Source: Rhodanobacteraceae bacterium
GTDB lineage: Bacteria > Acidobacteriota > Terriglobia > Terriglobales > Acidobacteriaceae
Length of the DNA stretch: 41,482 bases
Direction: 5' to 3'
Assembly (NCBI GenBank): GCA_903970285.1
Contig: CAJCHN010000114.1
Span: 1 to 41,482 of the forward strand
Under the pieces are notes generated by a model, which was given only the letters and a program-made list of their open reading frames with translations, had not been told where the DNA came from and did not search any database. The position numbers were made by a program, and so were the translations under genes. Positions within the stretch are counted from its first letter, which is position 1; each line of letters opens with the position of its first letter. This document shows, one piece after another, positions 33,154-41,482 of the stretch.

Positions 33154-35229
33154 TTATGCCAGGTGAACTGCGACGATGATGACGTCGATCAGCTTGATCC
33201 CGATGAAGGGGACGATGAGTCCGCCGAGGCCGTAGATCAGGAGATTGCGCTGCAGCAGCGCGGCCGCTGACATCGCGTGGTATCCCACACCTCGCAGCGC
33301 CAGTGGAATGAGCATGATGATGATGAGCGCGTTGAAGATGACGGCGGAGAGGATGGCTGATTCGGGCGAGTGCAGGCGCATGATGTTGAGGGCGTTCAGC
33401 ACCGGGAACACACCGGCAAACATGGCGGGGATGATGGCAAAGTACTTGGCGACGTCGTTGGCGATCGAGAAGGTGGTTAGCGCGCCGCGGGTCATCAGCA
33501 GCTGCTTGCCGATGGCGACGATCTCGATCAGCTTGGTCGGGTTGGAGTCGAGGTCCACCATGTTGCCGGCTTCCTTGGCCGCCTGCGTGCCGGAGTTCAT
33601 GGCAACGCCTACGTCTGCCTGCGCCAGCGCGGGTGCGTCGTTGGTGCCGTCGCCGGTCATGGCGACCAGCTTTCCTTCCGCCTGTTCGCGCCGGATGAGA
33701 TCCATCTTGTCCTTGGGCTTAGCCTCGGCCAGGAAGTCGTCGACACCGGCTTCGCGGGCGATGGCGGCCGCGGTCAGGGGATTGTCGCCGGTGATCATCA
33801 CGGTGCGGATGCCCATGGCGCGCAACTGGTCGAAGCGCTCCTTCATGCCGCCCTTGACGACATCTTTCAGGTGAATGACGCCGAGCGCCCGTCCATTTTC
33901 GGCCACGACCAGGGGCGTTCCGCCGGAGCGGGCGACCGTCTCTACCGTGGCTCGGACTTCGGCCGGCAAATCCGAGCCGGATTGCTGCAGGTAGCGCGCG
34001 ATGGCGTCCACCGCGCCCTTGCGGATGGAGCGCGCAGGTGTGGTGTCGGAGCCTGGCATGTCGAGGCCGCTCATGCGCGTCGTCGCGGAGAAGGGTACGA
34101 ACTGCGCGTTAAGCTGCGCGAGTTCTCGTCCGCGCAGGCCGTAGCGCTCCTTCGCTAGCACGACGATCGAGCGTCCTTCGGGAGTTTCATCGGGCAGGGA
34201 ACTGAGCTGGGCAGCGTCCGCAAGCTGATCGGACGAGACTCCGGGAGCAGGAACGAACTCGCTGGCCTGCCGGTTGCCGATGGTGATCGTGCCCGTCTTA
34301 TCCAGCAGCAGGGTATTGACGTCGCCGGCGGCTTCGACTGCGCGACCGCTGGTAGCCAGAACATTGTGCTGCACGAGGCGATCCATGCCGGCAATTCCAA
34401 TCGCCGACAAGAGGCCGCCGATGGTGGTGGGAATCAGGCAGACCAGGAGCGAGATCAGGACGAAGACCGTCTGCGGCGCATTCGAGTAGATAGCGAACGG
34501 CTGCAGGGTGACGACCGCAAGCAGAAAGATGATGGTGAGGCCGGCAAGCAGGATATTGAGCGCGATCTCATTGGGCGTCTTCTGCCGCTCGGCGCCTTCG
34601 ACGAGCGCGATCATGCGATCGAGGAAGGTCTCGCCGGGATTGGATGTGATCTTGACCCGGATCATGTCGGAGAGCACGCGCGTGCCACCGGTCACCGCGG
34701 AGCGGTCGCCACCTGCCTCACGGATGACAGGTGCGGATTCGCCGGTGATGGCGGACTCGTCGACCGACGCGACCCCCTCGATGATTTCGCCGTCACCCGG
34801 AATCATCTGGCCTGCAACCACCTCGACCACGTCGCCGGAACGAAGCTCAGCCGAGGGAACATCTTCGAGGGCGCCTGCCTTGGTCATCCGGTGGGCGATG
34901 GTGTCGGACTTGGCGCGGCGGAGAGCATCAGCTTGCGCCTTGCCTCGGCCTTCGGCCATGGCCTCCGCGAAGTTGGCGAAGAGCACGGTGAACCAGAGCC
35001 ACAGCGTGATTTGCAGATCGAAGGAGAAGTTTCCCTTGTGCTGAAGCCGGTCCGTGACCAGGAGGATGGTCGTGAGCACGCTGCCTACCTCGACGACGAA
35101 CATCACCGGGTTCTTCATCATCGTCTGCGGCTTCAGCTTGACCAGTGCGTCGGTGGCGGCGCGTCGCATGATGGCCGGATCGAAAAGCGACTTCTTGTTG
35201 CGATTGGAACTGCTTGGCGCGGCAGACAT
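33154..35229 (-). CDS. kdpB: K+-transporting P-type ATPase subunit B
   Basis: This 691-residue P-type ATPase drives high-affinity K+ import through KdpA. The phosphorylated aspartate is D310 in [10 protein letters not shown]; the actuator motif is ITGESAPV and the hinge is [18 protein letters not shown]. The frame extends to 35385, into the kdpA tail, but the ATG at 35229 ([17 protein letters not shown]) has GAGGAAG 4 bases upstream and gives family length. An ATG at 35334, directly after the kdpA stop, cannot be excluded and would add 35 residues. The 106-bp gap to kdpA is longer than usual for this operon. Seven membrane helices are expected. Confidence 0.94.
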   Translation of the reverse strand: MSAAPSSSNRNKKSLFDPAIMRRAATDALVKLKPQTMMKNPVMFVVEVGSVLTTILLVTDRLQHKGNFSFDLQITLWLWFTVLFANFAEAMAEGRGKAQADALRRAKSDTIAHRMTKAGALEDVPSAELRSGDVVEVVAGQMIPGDGEIIEGVASVDESAITGESAPVIREAGGDRSAVTGGTRVLSDMIRVKITSNPGETFLDRMIALVEGAERQKTPNEIALNILLAGLTIIFLLAVVTLQPFAIYSNAPQTVFVLISLLVCLIPTTIGGLLSAIGIAGMDRLVQHNVLATSGRAVEAAGDVNTLLLDKTGTITIGNRQASEFVPAPGVSSDQLADAAQLSSLPDETPEGRSIVVLAKERYGLRGRELAQLNAQFVPFSATTRMSGLDMPGSDTTPARSIRKGAVDAIARYLQQSGSDLPAEVRATVETVARSGGTPLVVAENGRALGVIHLKDVVKGGMKERFDQLRAMGIRTVMITGDNPLTAAAIAREAGVDDFLAEAKPKDKMDLIRREQAEGKLVAMTGDGTNDAPALAQADVGVAMNSGTQAAKEAGNMVDLDSNPTKLIEIVAIGKQLLMTRGALTTFSIANDVAKYFAIIPAMFAGVFPVLNALNIMRLHSPESAILSAVIFNALIIIMLIPLALRGVGYHAMSAAALLQRNLLIYGLGGLIVPFIGIKLIDVIIVAVHLA

Positions 35230-35335
35230 GGGGCTTCCTCGATGCGGGCTGGGATGACGAAGGACCGTCAGATGCGATCCGAGTGAGGCGGGGTGTTGAT
35301 CCGGTTGAATGGGCGGTTCTTCGACGGAATGCATA

Positions 35336-37111
35336 TCAGTAGCTCTGTCCTGCACGCAGCAGGAGGTGTTCGAGTACAGGTCCAAGTGCGATCGCCGGAA
35401 AGAAAGTGAGCGCGCCCACGATCAGGATGACGCCGGTCAGCAGGGTGGTAAAGAGCGGTGAGGTGACAGGGAAGGTGCCGGAGGTCGCGGGGATCGACTT
35501 CTTCTGCACCAGGCTGCCGGCGATCGCCAGCATCGGGATCAGCATCAGGAAGCGCCCGCAGAACATCGCCACGCCCATGGTCAGGTTCCAGTAGTTGGTG
35601 TTGGACGTGAGGCCGGCGAAGGCTGAACCGTTGTTGCCGGTCGCGGATGTATAGGCGTACAGAATCTCGCTGAGACCGTGGGGGCCATGGTTATTCAGCT
35701 GCGCCAGCCCGTACGTCGGGGACAGGATGGCGACGGCGGAGAAGCCGAGGATGATCAGCGGGAAGATGAGCAGGTAGAGCATCGCCATCTGAATGTCGTA
35801 GGCCTCGATCTTCTTGCCCAGGTATTCGGGCGTTCGACCGACCATCAGTCCAGCGATGAACACAGACAGGATGACGAAGATCAACATGCCATACATGCCG
35901 GCGCCCACGCCTCCGAATACGATCTCGCCCAGCAGAATGTTGGCCATGGGAACCAGGCCGCCGAGCGGGGTGAACGAATCATGCTGGGAGTTGACTGCGC
36001 CGCAGGAAGCATCGGTCGTCACCGTGGCGAAGAGCGCGGAGTTGGCGATGCCGAAGCGGACATCCTTGCCTTCCATGTTGCCGCCGGACTGGTTCTGACT
36101 CACTTCCTGATTCACGCCATGAAACAGCGGGTTGGGGTGGGCCTCGGCCCAGTAGCACGTCGCAACACCAGCGAACCACAGAACGGACATGGCTGCGAAG
36201 ACCGCCCATCCGTGTTTCGGCGACCTGGTCATCTGGCCCAGGGTGACGGTGAGGCCGGCGGGGATCAGGAAGATACTGAGCAGTTGCAGGAGATTCGAAA
36301 GCGGCGTCGGATTCTCAAACGGGTGGGCGGAGTTTGTGTTGAAGAAGCCGCCGCCGTTGGTGCCCAGCATTTTGATCGCTTCCTGGGTGGCGACCGGTCC
36401 TTGCGCAATGGTCTGGGTGGTGACGTCGGTGGTCACCTGCTTGCCGGATGCATCAGCGGCTGTGACCTTTTGCGCCTGAACCAGCTTTATGGTGTCGTAC
36501 GCGCGAAAGTTCTGGATGACCCCCTGCGAGCCCAGGGCGAGCGCAAAGACAATCGAGATCGGGAGCAGCACCCAGAGCGTGCCGCGGGTCAGATCGACCC
36601 AGAAGTTACCAAGCGTCTTCACCTCCCGGCGTGCAATGCCGCGAATGAATGCGATTGCCAGCGCGAGTCCGACAGCGGCGGACCAGAAGTTGTGGGTGGC
36701 GAGACCGAGCATCTGCGTGAGATAACTCATCGTGGTCTCTGGCGTGTACGCCTGCCAGTTGGTGTTGGTGGTGAAGGAGACCGCAGTCGACCACGCGAGA
36801 TTCGCGGGTACTCCGGCGAGGTGCTGCGGATTGAGTGGGAGTTGGCCCTGCAGCCGCTCGATAGCAAACGTGAGCAGGAGTGTGACAGCGGAAAAGATGA
36901 GCATGGATGCGAGGTATTCGGTCCATTTCATCTCCTCATCGGGCTGAATTAACGATGCCTTGTATAAGAGGCGCTCGACCGGGCCGAGAACGGGGTCAAG
37001 CCAGGTGCGGCGGCGTTCGAAGACAGCGGTCAGGTAAGTACCCATGGGCCGGGCGAGGGCAAGGGTAATAACGAAAAAAAGGCCGATCTGCAGCCATCCG
37101 TTGGCGGTCAT
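35336..37111 (-). CDS. kdpA: K+-transporting ATPase subunit A (channel-like)
   Basis: This 591-residue membrane protein is the K+-selective subunit, related to KtrB/TrkH channels. Selectivity-loop segments are visible as [45 protein letters not shown] and [10 protein letters not shown], with the fourth near the [16 protein letters not shown] stretch. About ten membrane helices are present. The ATG at 37111 has GGAGACG upstream. It follows kdpF by 23 bp. In a sodium-poor or K+-starved cell the operon would be switched on by KdpD/KdpE; here the presumed operator lies further upstream at 37432-37472. Confidence 0.95.
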   Translation of the reverse strand: MTANGWLQIGLFFVITLALARPMGTYLTAVFERRRTWLDPVLGPVERLLYKASLIQPDEEMKWTEYLASMLIFSAVTLLLTFAIERLQGQLPLNPQHLAGVPANLAWSTAVSFTTNTNWQAYTPETTMSYLTQMLGLATHNFWSAAVGLALAIAFIRGIARREVKTLGNFWVDLTRGTLWVLLPISIVFALALGSQGVIQNFRAYDTIKLVQAQKVTAADASGKQVTTDVTTQTIAQGPVATQEAIKMLGTNGGGFFNTNSAHPFENPTPLSNLLQLLSIFLIPAGLTVTLGQMTRSPKHGWAVFAAMSVLWFAGVATCYWAEAHPNPLFHGVNQEVSQNQSGGNMEGKDVRFGIANSALFATVTTDASCGAVNSQHDSFTPLGGLVPMANILLGEIVFGGVGAGMYGMLIFVILSVFIAGLMVGRTPEYLGKKIEAYDIQMAMLYLLIFPLIILGFSAVAILSPTYGLAQLNNHGPHGLSEILYAYTSATGNNGSAFAGLTSNTNYWNLTMGVAMFCGRFLMLIPMLAIAGSLVQKKSIPATSGTFPVTSPLFTTLLTGVILIVGALTFFPAIALGPVLEHLLLRAGQSY

Positions 37112-37134
37112 GGAACACGTCTCCTCAAGCGTTG

Positions 37135-37221
37135 CTAGAACTTTTCCGGGCGAAGCAAGGCAATGACCAGATAGATCATCAAAGAGACGGAGAGCGCGAG
37201 AAGGAGAATATTCTCAATCAT
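37135..37221 (-). CDS. kdpF: K+-transporting ATPase small subunit F
   Basis: A 28-residue single-helix peptide, found by reading the minus strand directly upstream of kdpA. It starts MIENILLLALSV and ends with LLRPEKF, the characteristic KdpF C-terminus. KdpF is a lipid-like stabiliser of the KdpABC complex in the inner membrane. Its start overlaps the stop of another small membrane ORF by 8 bp, and its own stop is 23 bp before kdpA, so the genes form one transcript. Confidence 0.85.
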   Translation of the reverse strand: MIENILLLALSVSLMIYLVIALLRPEKF

Positions 37222-37318
37222 TGGATTTCTTCACTTTCAGTCGATCGCAGGCCCTTACGTAAAGAAGAGCGACGGCAAACAAGGCTATGGTGGAGGCGAA
37301 AAGAAGGATGTCGGTCAT
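37214..37318 (-). CDS. 34-residue membrane peptide leading the kdp operon
   Basis: A minus-strand ORF of 34 codons encodes MTDILLFASTIALFAVALLY followed by VRACDRLKVKKSND. It has one hydrophobic helix and a basic tail, the same architecture as KdpF. Its stop overlaps the kdpF start by 8 bp, which favours translational coupling and therefore real expression. GGAG lies about 13 bases before the ATG, rather far. Small helices with a Y-V/A-R-x-C-D/E-R-L end occur before kdpF in kdp operons of several phyla to my recollection, but I know of no assigned function. It may be an extra accessory subunit of KdpFABC. Confidence 0.7.
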   Translation of the reverse strand: MTDILLFASTIALFAVALLYVRACDRLKVKKSND

Positions 37319-37431
37319 AGAGAGAAAAATCTCCAAAGGATCTGCTGAGATTGTTGATCGCCGCGAACGTTCGAGTACGAAGATGCTCAAGGCGGTCTCT
37401 CAGACCCGTCTCATTTCACCCCGGCTGAGGG

Positions 37432-37472
37432 TTGGAAGTTCGTAAGGAAGGTGTTAAGAATCCGTAAAAGCG
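37432..37472 (-). promoter_or_regulatory. Candidate KdpE operator upstream of the kdp structural genes
   Basis: This 41-bp element is 31/41 identical to 39249-39289. Read on the minus strand it has TTACG, TTAAC and TTACG in series, 10 and 12 bases apart, the spacing expected of OmpR-family response regulators. It lies about 114 bp before the first kdp ORF and 17 bp after the porin stop. Function is inferred from the repeat and from kdpE nearby. Confidence 0.55.
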
Positions 37473-37488
37473 CCCTCCTGCACTTCTA

Positions 37489-39222
37489 CTAGAAGTGGAA
37501 GATGATGTCTGCTGCGAGCGTGAGGTACTGCGTCTTGCCGAGTCCTGCAGGAATGGAATTGGCTAGTCCGTTCCCAGGTAAGCCGGTAGCTTCGTCGCTG
37601 GCAATCGAGGATCCCGCGGAGACATTGGTGCAGGAGACCGGTTTCCCGTCGAGCGTCTTGTACTTGCTGTAGCACTTCATGTAGCTCAGCTCGGGGCGAA
37701 AGGTAACTGTGGATCCAGACCAGAAGTCGAAGCCGACCATGTGCTCTTCGTACTTGGCCGGAGTTCCGGTGCGTTGACCCTTGATATCATCCACAAACTC
37801 GTTTCGGATATTCAGCGAAGCTTCGTTATTCCAGAAGTTGTGCTCCAGATAATTGGTGATCGCAAATTCCGGAGCATAGCAGCGGGCGGACTGCTGGGCG
37901 GCTGGAAGGCGCGGATCCTGACACACTGCGCCGAAGTTCAGGTTCACTCCGGCTCCATTTGTCTCCGGGTAGGGTGTCGCGGCCGTCTTCGCGTACCGTC
38001 CACCGCTGTTGTACCAGTACATGTTAGGCGTGTCCTTCATGTACTGATACCAGGCTTCCGTGTCGGTATGCCACGCGGGCGAAATGCGGTGATAGTAGGT
38101 AACGTAATACGCGGCGAGATTGTTATAGGCGTACTTACCGTCGTTCAGGCTGTTGGCGCAGGCGTTCACGGTGTCTCCGCCATTGTCCCAGGTGTAGATG
38201 AGACAAGTGTTTCCCGTCAGCTTGGCGTCGGTGGTCCAGGGTGCAGTGTCGCAGCCGGGCGATATACCAGCCTGTACGGTCCAATGGTCGCTGAGCTTGA
38301 TGGTGGCATTCGCTCCAACCTGCGTGTAACAGTCGTAAGTATAAAGAATGGAGTGCGAGTAAGTATAATTATTAGGTGCGAGTTGTGCTTCAATATCGGG
38401 CAGCGAAATATAACGGCCGAAGCGGAGCACCATGCCCTGAGCTACCTTGGGAAAGTAGGCGTCATAGTAGAACATGACCGGGTCGAAGCCGTACTCAGCG
38501 TTTTTGACAAGTAATTGCTGACTCAGGATGCCGTGCGAGGTCGTGAATCGGTAATCGGATCCGTACAGGAGAGTGAGCCGGTAGCCATAGTCGAAGTGAG
38601 TCGTCTGCGCCGTGTCTTCCACGCGTTCGAAGTACAGAGCCGCCTGATCGAGCTGGATCTGATTTGCGTATACGTCGTAGGCTGCGGGTGCATTCGAGGG
38701 GATTCCCTTGGCGGCATTGGTCTTGTTGTTGGTTGATCCGTTACCGCCAACTTCGATGTAGCCGTATATCTTGTTGGCTCCCTTGTTCTGATTGATGGCC
38801 TGCATCAGCGGATAGGTCTGGCCGTCTGGTGCGCCGATGACCGTGGTGCCGCCGATTGGCCAGTCCGCGGCGGGGTAAGGGGGAGAGTAGATGGGAGCGG
38901 GAGTTCCGCGGCGCTCCGACTGTTTGACTGCGGTGGTGGGTCCGTTGCCTGCCCAGTCGGCAACGTAAGCGCGCCCCCAGCGATGGAAGAAGCCGTCGTC
39001 TGGAGTCGGCTTGGCAGGCGCCGCGGGAGCCTGGTCGCTCTTGTCCGACGCGCCAGTCGTGTTGTTTTGTGCGGCAAGTGCCGTGCTGATCGCTGTCACC
39101 GGATCTTCAAGGGCGATCTGGACACTGGGTGTCGGGAGTTGGGAGGTCTGGGCGATGGCGTCTGAGGCCGGAAGGACAGCAAGCAGGAGTGCCATGGTGC
39201 AAAACGAACGTACGATCCTCAT
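37489..39222 (-). CDS. Outer-membrane beta-barrel porin (OmpL/BBP2-like)
   Basis: This 577-residue protein has a Sec signal (MRIVRSFCTMALLLAVLPAS then AxA), a Pro/Asp-rich linker, and a long region of alternating aromatic strands ending in ...LAADIIFHF, the terminal Phe that OMPs need for BAM-mediated assembly. YDVYANQIQLDQAALYFERV and GYRLTLLYGSDYRF resemble the OmpL-like beta-barrel porin-2 family of acidobacteria and Bacteroidetes. No specific substrate is readable. Its place between kdpE and kdpFABC, with a copy of the same 41-bp element upstream of each, suggests a pore for K+ or other ions made during K+ limitation. The start ATG at 39222 is preferred because it gives a basic signal n-region. 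Confidence 0.75.
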   Translation of the reverse strand: MRIVRSFCTMALLLAVLPASDAIAQTSQLPTPSVQIALEDPVTAISTALAAQNNTTGASDKSDQAPAAPAKPTPDDGFFHRWGRAYVADWAGNGPTTAVKQSERRGTPAPIYSPPYPAADWPIGGTTVIGAPDGQTYPLMQAINQNKGANKIYGYIEVGGNGSTNNKTNAAKGIPSNAPAAYDVYANQIQLDQAALYFERVEDTAQTTHFDYGYRLTLLYGSDYRFTTSHGILSQQLLVKNAEYGFDPVMFYYDAYFPKVAQGMVLRFGRYISLPDIEAQLAPNNYTYSHSILYTYDCYTQVGANATIKLSDHWTVQAGISPGCDTAPWTTDAKLTGNTCLIYTWDNGGDTVNACANSLNDGKYAYNNLAAYYVTYYHRISPAWHTDTEAWYQYMKDTPNMYWYNSGGRYAKTAATPYPETNGAGVNLNFGAVCQDPRLPAAQQSARCYAPEFAITNYLEHNFWNNEASLNIRNEFVDDIKGQRTGTPAKYEEHMVGFDFWSGSTVTFRPELSYMKCYSKYKTLDGKPVSCTNVSAGSSIASDEATGLPGNGLANSIPAGLGKTQYLTLAADIIFHF

Positions 39223-39248
39223 ATCCGCTAGTAGACAGGCGGTCCCGG

Positions 39249-39289
39249 TTGAAAGTTCGTAGGGAATGCGTTAACAAGTCGTAAAGCCA
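39249..39289 (-). promoter_or_regulatory. Candidate KdpE operator upstream of the porin gene
   Basis: Second copy of the 41-bp element at 37432-37472. Read on the minus strand it has TTACG, TTAAC and CTACG at the same relative places. It lies only 26 bp before the porin ATG at 39222, between kdpE and the porin gene. The short distance means the promoter -10 would be almost at the start codon, so either the transcript is nearly leaderless or the true porin start is further in. Confidence 0.5.
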
Positions 39290-39339
39290 GCGGGGCATCC
39301 AACCCCGCATGCGCAAGGTTGACCGCGGTGAGCGCAATG

Positions 39340-40014
39340 TTAGGTGGCGCGAAAGCGATACCCAACCCAGGGTTCCGATTCAATGTGGCTGGGTTGTTCC
39401 GGTAAGTCGATCTTCTTGCGCAGTTGCGCAATCAGGACGCGCAGGTATTCGGGTTGATGCTCTCCGCCGGGTCCCCAGATTGCTCTCAACAAGGTCTTGT
39501 GTGTCTGGACACGGCCCACGTTGCGAACGAAAAGCAGCAGCAGGTCGAACTCCTTCGGCGTCAGGTGCAGCTCTTCTCCACGCACCGCGACGCGATGCGC
39601 CTCGATGTCGATGCTGAAGTCTCCCTCACTGACTTTGGCGGGTGGTGCCGCCTCTTCGGCGCGCCGGCGCAGCTGCACGCGGACCCGCGCCAGCAGTTCC
39701 GGCGTGCTGAAGGGTTTGGTCACGTAATCATCGGCGCCGGCATCGAGCGCAGCTACCTTGGCCGTGTCGTGCTCGCTCACCGAAAGAACGATGATTGGAG
39801 TCTGTGACTGCAGCCGGATTGCCCTAGTGAGCTCAACTCCATCCATGTTGGGCATGGAAAGATCGGTAATCACAAGGTCAGGACGCGCGAGTTCAAAGCT
39901 CCGCAACGCCTCCAGGCCATCCTGCGCGATCGCGACAACGTAGCCGTGAGACTCGAGCGAGGTGCGCAGAACGCGGGTAATCTGACGCTCGTCGTCGACG
40001 ACAAGGATGCGCAT
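39340..40014 (-). CDS. kdpE: Response regulator KdpE (OmpR family)
   Basis: This 224-residue regulator has a receiver domain with phospho-acceptor D51 (LVITDLSMPNMDG), the acidic pair in VVDDE, and the conserved K in DDYVTKPF. A winged-helix DNA-binding domain follows with LHLTPKEFDLLLLFVRNVGRVQTHKTLLRAIWG. It should be phosphorylated under K+ limitation or salt stress and activate kdpFABC; the repeated elements at 37432 and 39249 are the best candidate sites. It starts 3 bp after the kdpD stop, so the two are co-transcribed and probably coupled. Its usual kinase partner, the C-terminal half of KdpD, is encoded apart (41201 onward, plus strand). Confidence 0.93.
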   Translation of the reverse strand: MRILVVDDERQITRVLRTSLESHGYVVAIAQDGLEALRSFELARPDLVITDLSMPNMDGVELTRAIRLQSQTPIIVLSVSEHDTAKVAALDAGADDYVTKPFSTPELLARVRVQLRRRAEEAAPPAKVSEGDFSIDIEAHRVAVRGEELHLTPKEFDLLLLFVRNVGRVQTHKTLLRAIWGPGGEHQPEYLRVLIAQLRKKIDLPEQPSHIESEPWVGYRFRAT

Positions 40015-40017
40015 GTG

Positions 40018-41169
40018 CTAGGGGGTCTCCTGGGTGACGATATGCAGATCGACGTGAGGCGCAGCCGTGACGAACCGTGCGATCTCACGAAAGTAAAGAT
40101 ATTTCTTGAGGCCGGAGAGGGCGGAACGGCCGAAGATGATCTGAGTGATCTTGTGTTCGACGGCGAATTGTGCGGTCGCGAGGGCAACGCTGGAACCCTT
40201 CAAGTGGCAGACGCGTGCGCCCAGGTTTTCGGCGAATTCATAGTTCGCATCGAGCGCCCGTTTTGCATTCAGATCCTCATCGTTTTCAGTGTCTAGATGA
40301 AGGATGAAGAACTCGGCGTTCAACACGTGGGCGAGCCGCGCTCCGCGTGCGATCAGATCTTTGGCGGCCTGGCTGGCGGAGACACACACCGCCACTTTCT
40401 CTGAGATGGTCCAGTGAGCACCCAGCCGCTTCTGGTTCACGTAGTCGTCAAGCGTCCGGTCGACCGCCCGCGTGACCCGTTGCAGCGCCATTTCGCGCAG
40501 AGCGATGAGGTTGCCGCGGCGGAAGAAGTTCGCCAGGGCCCGTTCCACTCGTTCCAGCGGGTAGATGTCGCCCCGCCGCATACGCGTGGCCAGGGCTTCG
40601 GGCGTGAGATCGGACATTACGATCTCGTCGGCGCGATCCAGAACCCAATCCGGAATGGTCTCGCGGACGGTGATCCCCGTCAACGACTGCACCCGTGGAG
40701 TCACCGATTCGACGTGTTGAATATTGATCGTGGAGAGCACGTCGATGCCCGCGTCGAGGAGAGCGAAGACGTCCTCATAGCGCTTTTCGAAGCGACTGCC
40801 TTCGATATTGGTGTGAGCCAGTTCATCGACGATTGCGACTTGTGGATGCCGCTTCAGAATGGCGTCCACGTCCATTTCAGAAAAAAGCGTCCCCTTGTAG
40901 TCGATCTGCCGCAGCGGGATGTGTTCGAGCTTTGAGGCGACATTCGCAGTGGCAGCACGCCCATGCGTCTCGACGATGCCGATCACGACATCTTCGCCTC
41001 GGCTCTTGCGGCGGATCGCCTCGGAAAGCATGGAAAACGTCTTACCCACACCGGGCGCATAGCCGAGAAAAACCTTCAGGCGCCCGCGCGGACGGGGCTG
41101 GTCCGGTTCGGCGGACTCCGCCTTCTGCAGCCAGTCTTCGGGTTTCTTCTTGGGCGGTGCGGATGGCAT
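40018..41169 (-). CDS. kdpD: KdpD N-terminal sensory protein (KdpD-USP domains only)
   Basis: This 383-residue protein matches only the N-terminal cytoplasmic part of KdpD. It has the nucleotide loop GYAPGVGKT (36-44), Walker B VDELAHTN (114-121), and a universal-stress-protein-like domain from about 250 to the end (EKVAVCVSASQAAKDLI ... IIFGRSALSG). E. coli KdpD has about 894 residues and continues with four helices and a histidine kinase; here a clean stop comes first, followed by kdpE after 3 bp. The missing part appears in a divergent gene 31 bp from its start. The ATG at 41169 is chosen over the frame start at 41265, which would overlap that gene. Free-standing short KdpD proteins are known in other bacteria. 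Confidence 0.88.
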   Translation of the reverse strand: MPSAPPKKKPEDWLQKAESAEPDQPRPRGRLKVFLGYAPGVGKTFSMLSEAIRRKSRGEDVVIGIVETHGRAATANVASKLEHIPLRQIDYKGTLFSEMDVDAILKRHPQVAIVDELAHTNIEGSRFEKRYEDVFALLDAGIDVLSTINIQHVESVTPRVQSLTGITVRETIPDWVLDRADEIVMSDLTPEALATRMRRGDIYPLERVERALANFFRRGNLIALREMALQRVTRAVDRTLDDYVNQKRLGAHWTISEKVAVCVSASQAAKDLIARGARLAHVLNAEFFILHLDTENDEDLNAKRALDANYEFAENLGARVCHLKGSSVALATAQFAVEHKITQIIFGRSALSGLKKYLYFREIARFVTAAPHVDLHIVTQETP

Positions 41170-41200
41170 GACGGGGATCTCGGGGAAGTAGAATCGCGGG

Positions 41201-41482
41201 GTGAACTCCAAACGGATTATCGCGGTGGCGCGCTGGCTTGCATCGGCGCTTGCCCTGGCCGCCATTGTAGCCTTCTACCGGCTTGTCTTCCATGCCAACC
41301 AGACCACCGTGGCGCTCACGTTTCTCCTTCTGATCTTGTTCATGGCTGCAAATTGGGGTCTCCGTTACGCCATTGTCACCTCGATCGTGGCCACCCTCTG
41401 CTACAACTTCTTCTTTCTGCCACCAGTCGATACGTTCACCATCTCCGATCCGGAGAACCTGCTCGCGCTGATCGTCTTCCTG
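41201..41482 (+). CDS. KdpD-like membrane sensor kinase (DUF4118), 5' part
   Basis: A GTG start at 41201, just after an in-frame TAG (41189-41191), opens a frame that runs off the window (94 codons). It begins VNSKRIIAVARWLASALALA and has at least three helices, with NFFFLPPVDTFTISDPENL, the signature of the DUF4118 four-helix domain of KdpD. The histidine kinase part is expected beyond the window edge but is not seen. It is divergent from the short kdpD gene with only 31 bp between the two starts, so the promoters must overlap or lie inside the opposite gene. It probably supplies the kinase for KdpE. Confidence 0.8.
   Translation, partial: MNSKRIIAVARWLASALALAAIVAFYRLVFHANQTTVALTFLLLILFMAANWGLRYAIVTSIVATLCYNFFFLPPVDTFTISDPENLLALIVFL

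Noticed and set aside
40018..40030. KdpD truncation as a recent frameshift or sequencing error
   Set aside because: The stop comes right after a complete USP-like domain and 3 bp before kdpE, and no kinase sequence remains on the minus strand; the missing half is on the other strand instead.
1..41482. CRISPR arrays, insertion sequences or prophage genes
   Set aside because: No regularly spaced repeats, transposase or integrase motifs, or phage structural genes were seen on either strand.

Overview
The window is GC-rich (clearly above 60 percent by eye) and densely coded. The gene mix fits an acidobacterium of the Terriglobia (Granulicella/Terriglobus/Edaphobacter-like): a kdp operon with a short KdpD, a carboxypeptidase-regulatory-like secreted protein, split UxaA plus RraA sugar-acid genes, an OmpL-like beta-barrel porin, and the yicC-gmk-rpoZ order. 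This is inferred from gene content only; there is no rRNA or other marker to settle it.

Layout. (1) 359-7765: sugar-acid catabolism. kdgK and eda on the plus strand converge on a minus-strand operon (rraA-like, uxaA SAF subunit, uxaA large subunit, SDR, zinc dehydrogenase, FucP-like transporter). A good sigma70-type promoter overlapped by a LacI-family-like palindrome lies upstream (7865-7894). The implied flow is uptake, one or two oxidations, dehydration to a 2-keto-3-deoxy acid, phosphorylation and aldol cleavage. (2) 7998-13033: plus-strand housekeeping genes: MsbA-like exporter, YicC, guanylate kinase, RNA polymerase omega, family 4 uracil-DNA glycosylase. (3) 13127-25272: mixed genes: purB, glutaredoxin, a small His/Ala-rich protein, a Tat-type alginate-lyase-like protein, a ZIP transporter, a secreted carboxypeptidase-regulatory-like protein, pdxT/pdxS, a hotdog thioesterase coupled to a RecQ with two HRDC domains, a metallophosphoesterase with an AT-hook-like tail, and a small basic protein. 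(4) 25343-29367: a paoABC-type molybdenum aldehyde/xanthine oxidoreductase. (5) 29752-32415: a c-di-GMP enzyme (PAS-PAS-GGDEF-EAL) whose membrane sensor resembles the ethylene-binding domain of plant ETR1. (6) 32521-41482: a potassium-stress region on the minus strand: kdpD N-terminal half, kdpE, porin, a 34-residue membrane peptide, kdpF, kdpA, kdpB, kdpC. The KdpD membrane/kinase half begins on the opposite strand at 41201 and runs off the window.

The most interesting points are the ETR1-like sensor fused to c-di-GMP domains, the split and divergently encoded KdpD, and a 41-bp element found twice (31/41 identical), before the porin and before the kdp structural genes, which looks like a shared KdpE operator. 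No CRISPR array, transposase, tRNA or rRNA was seen.
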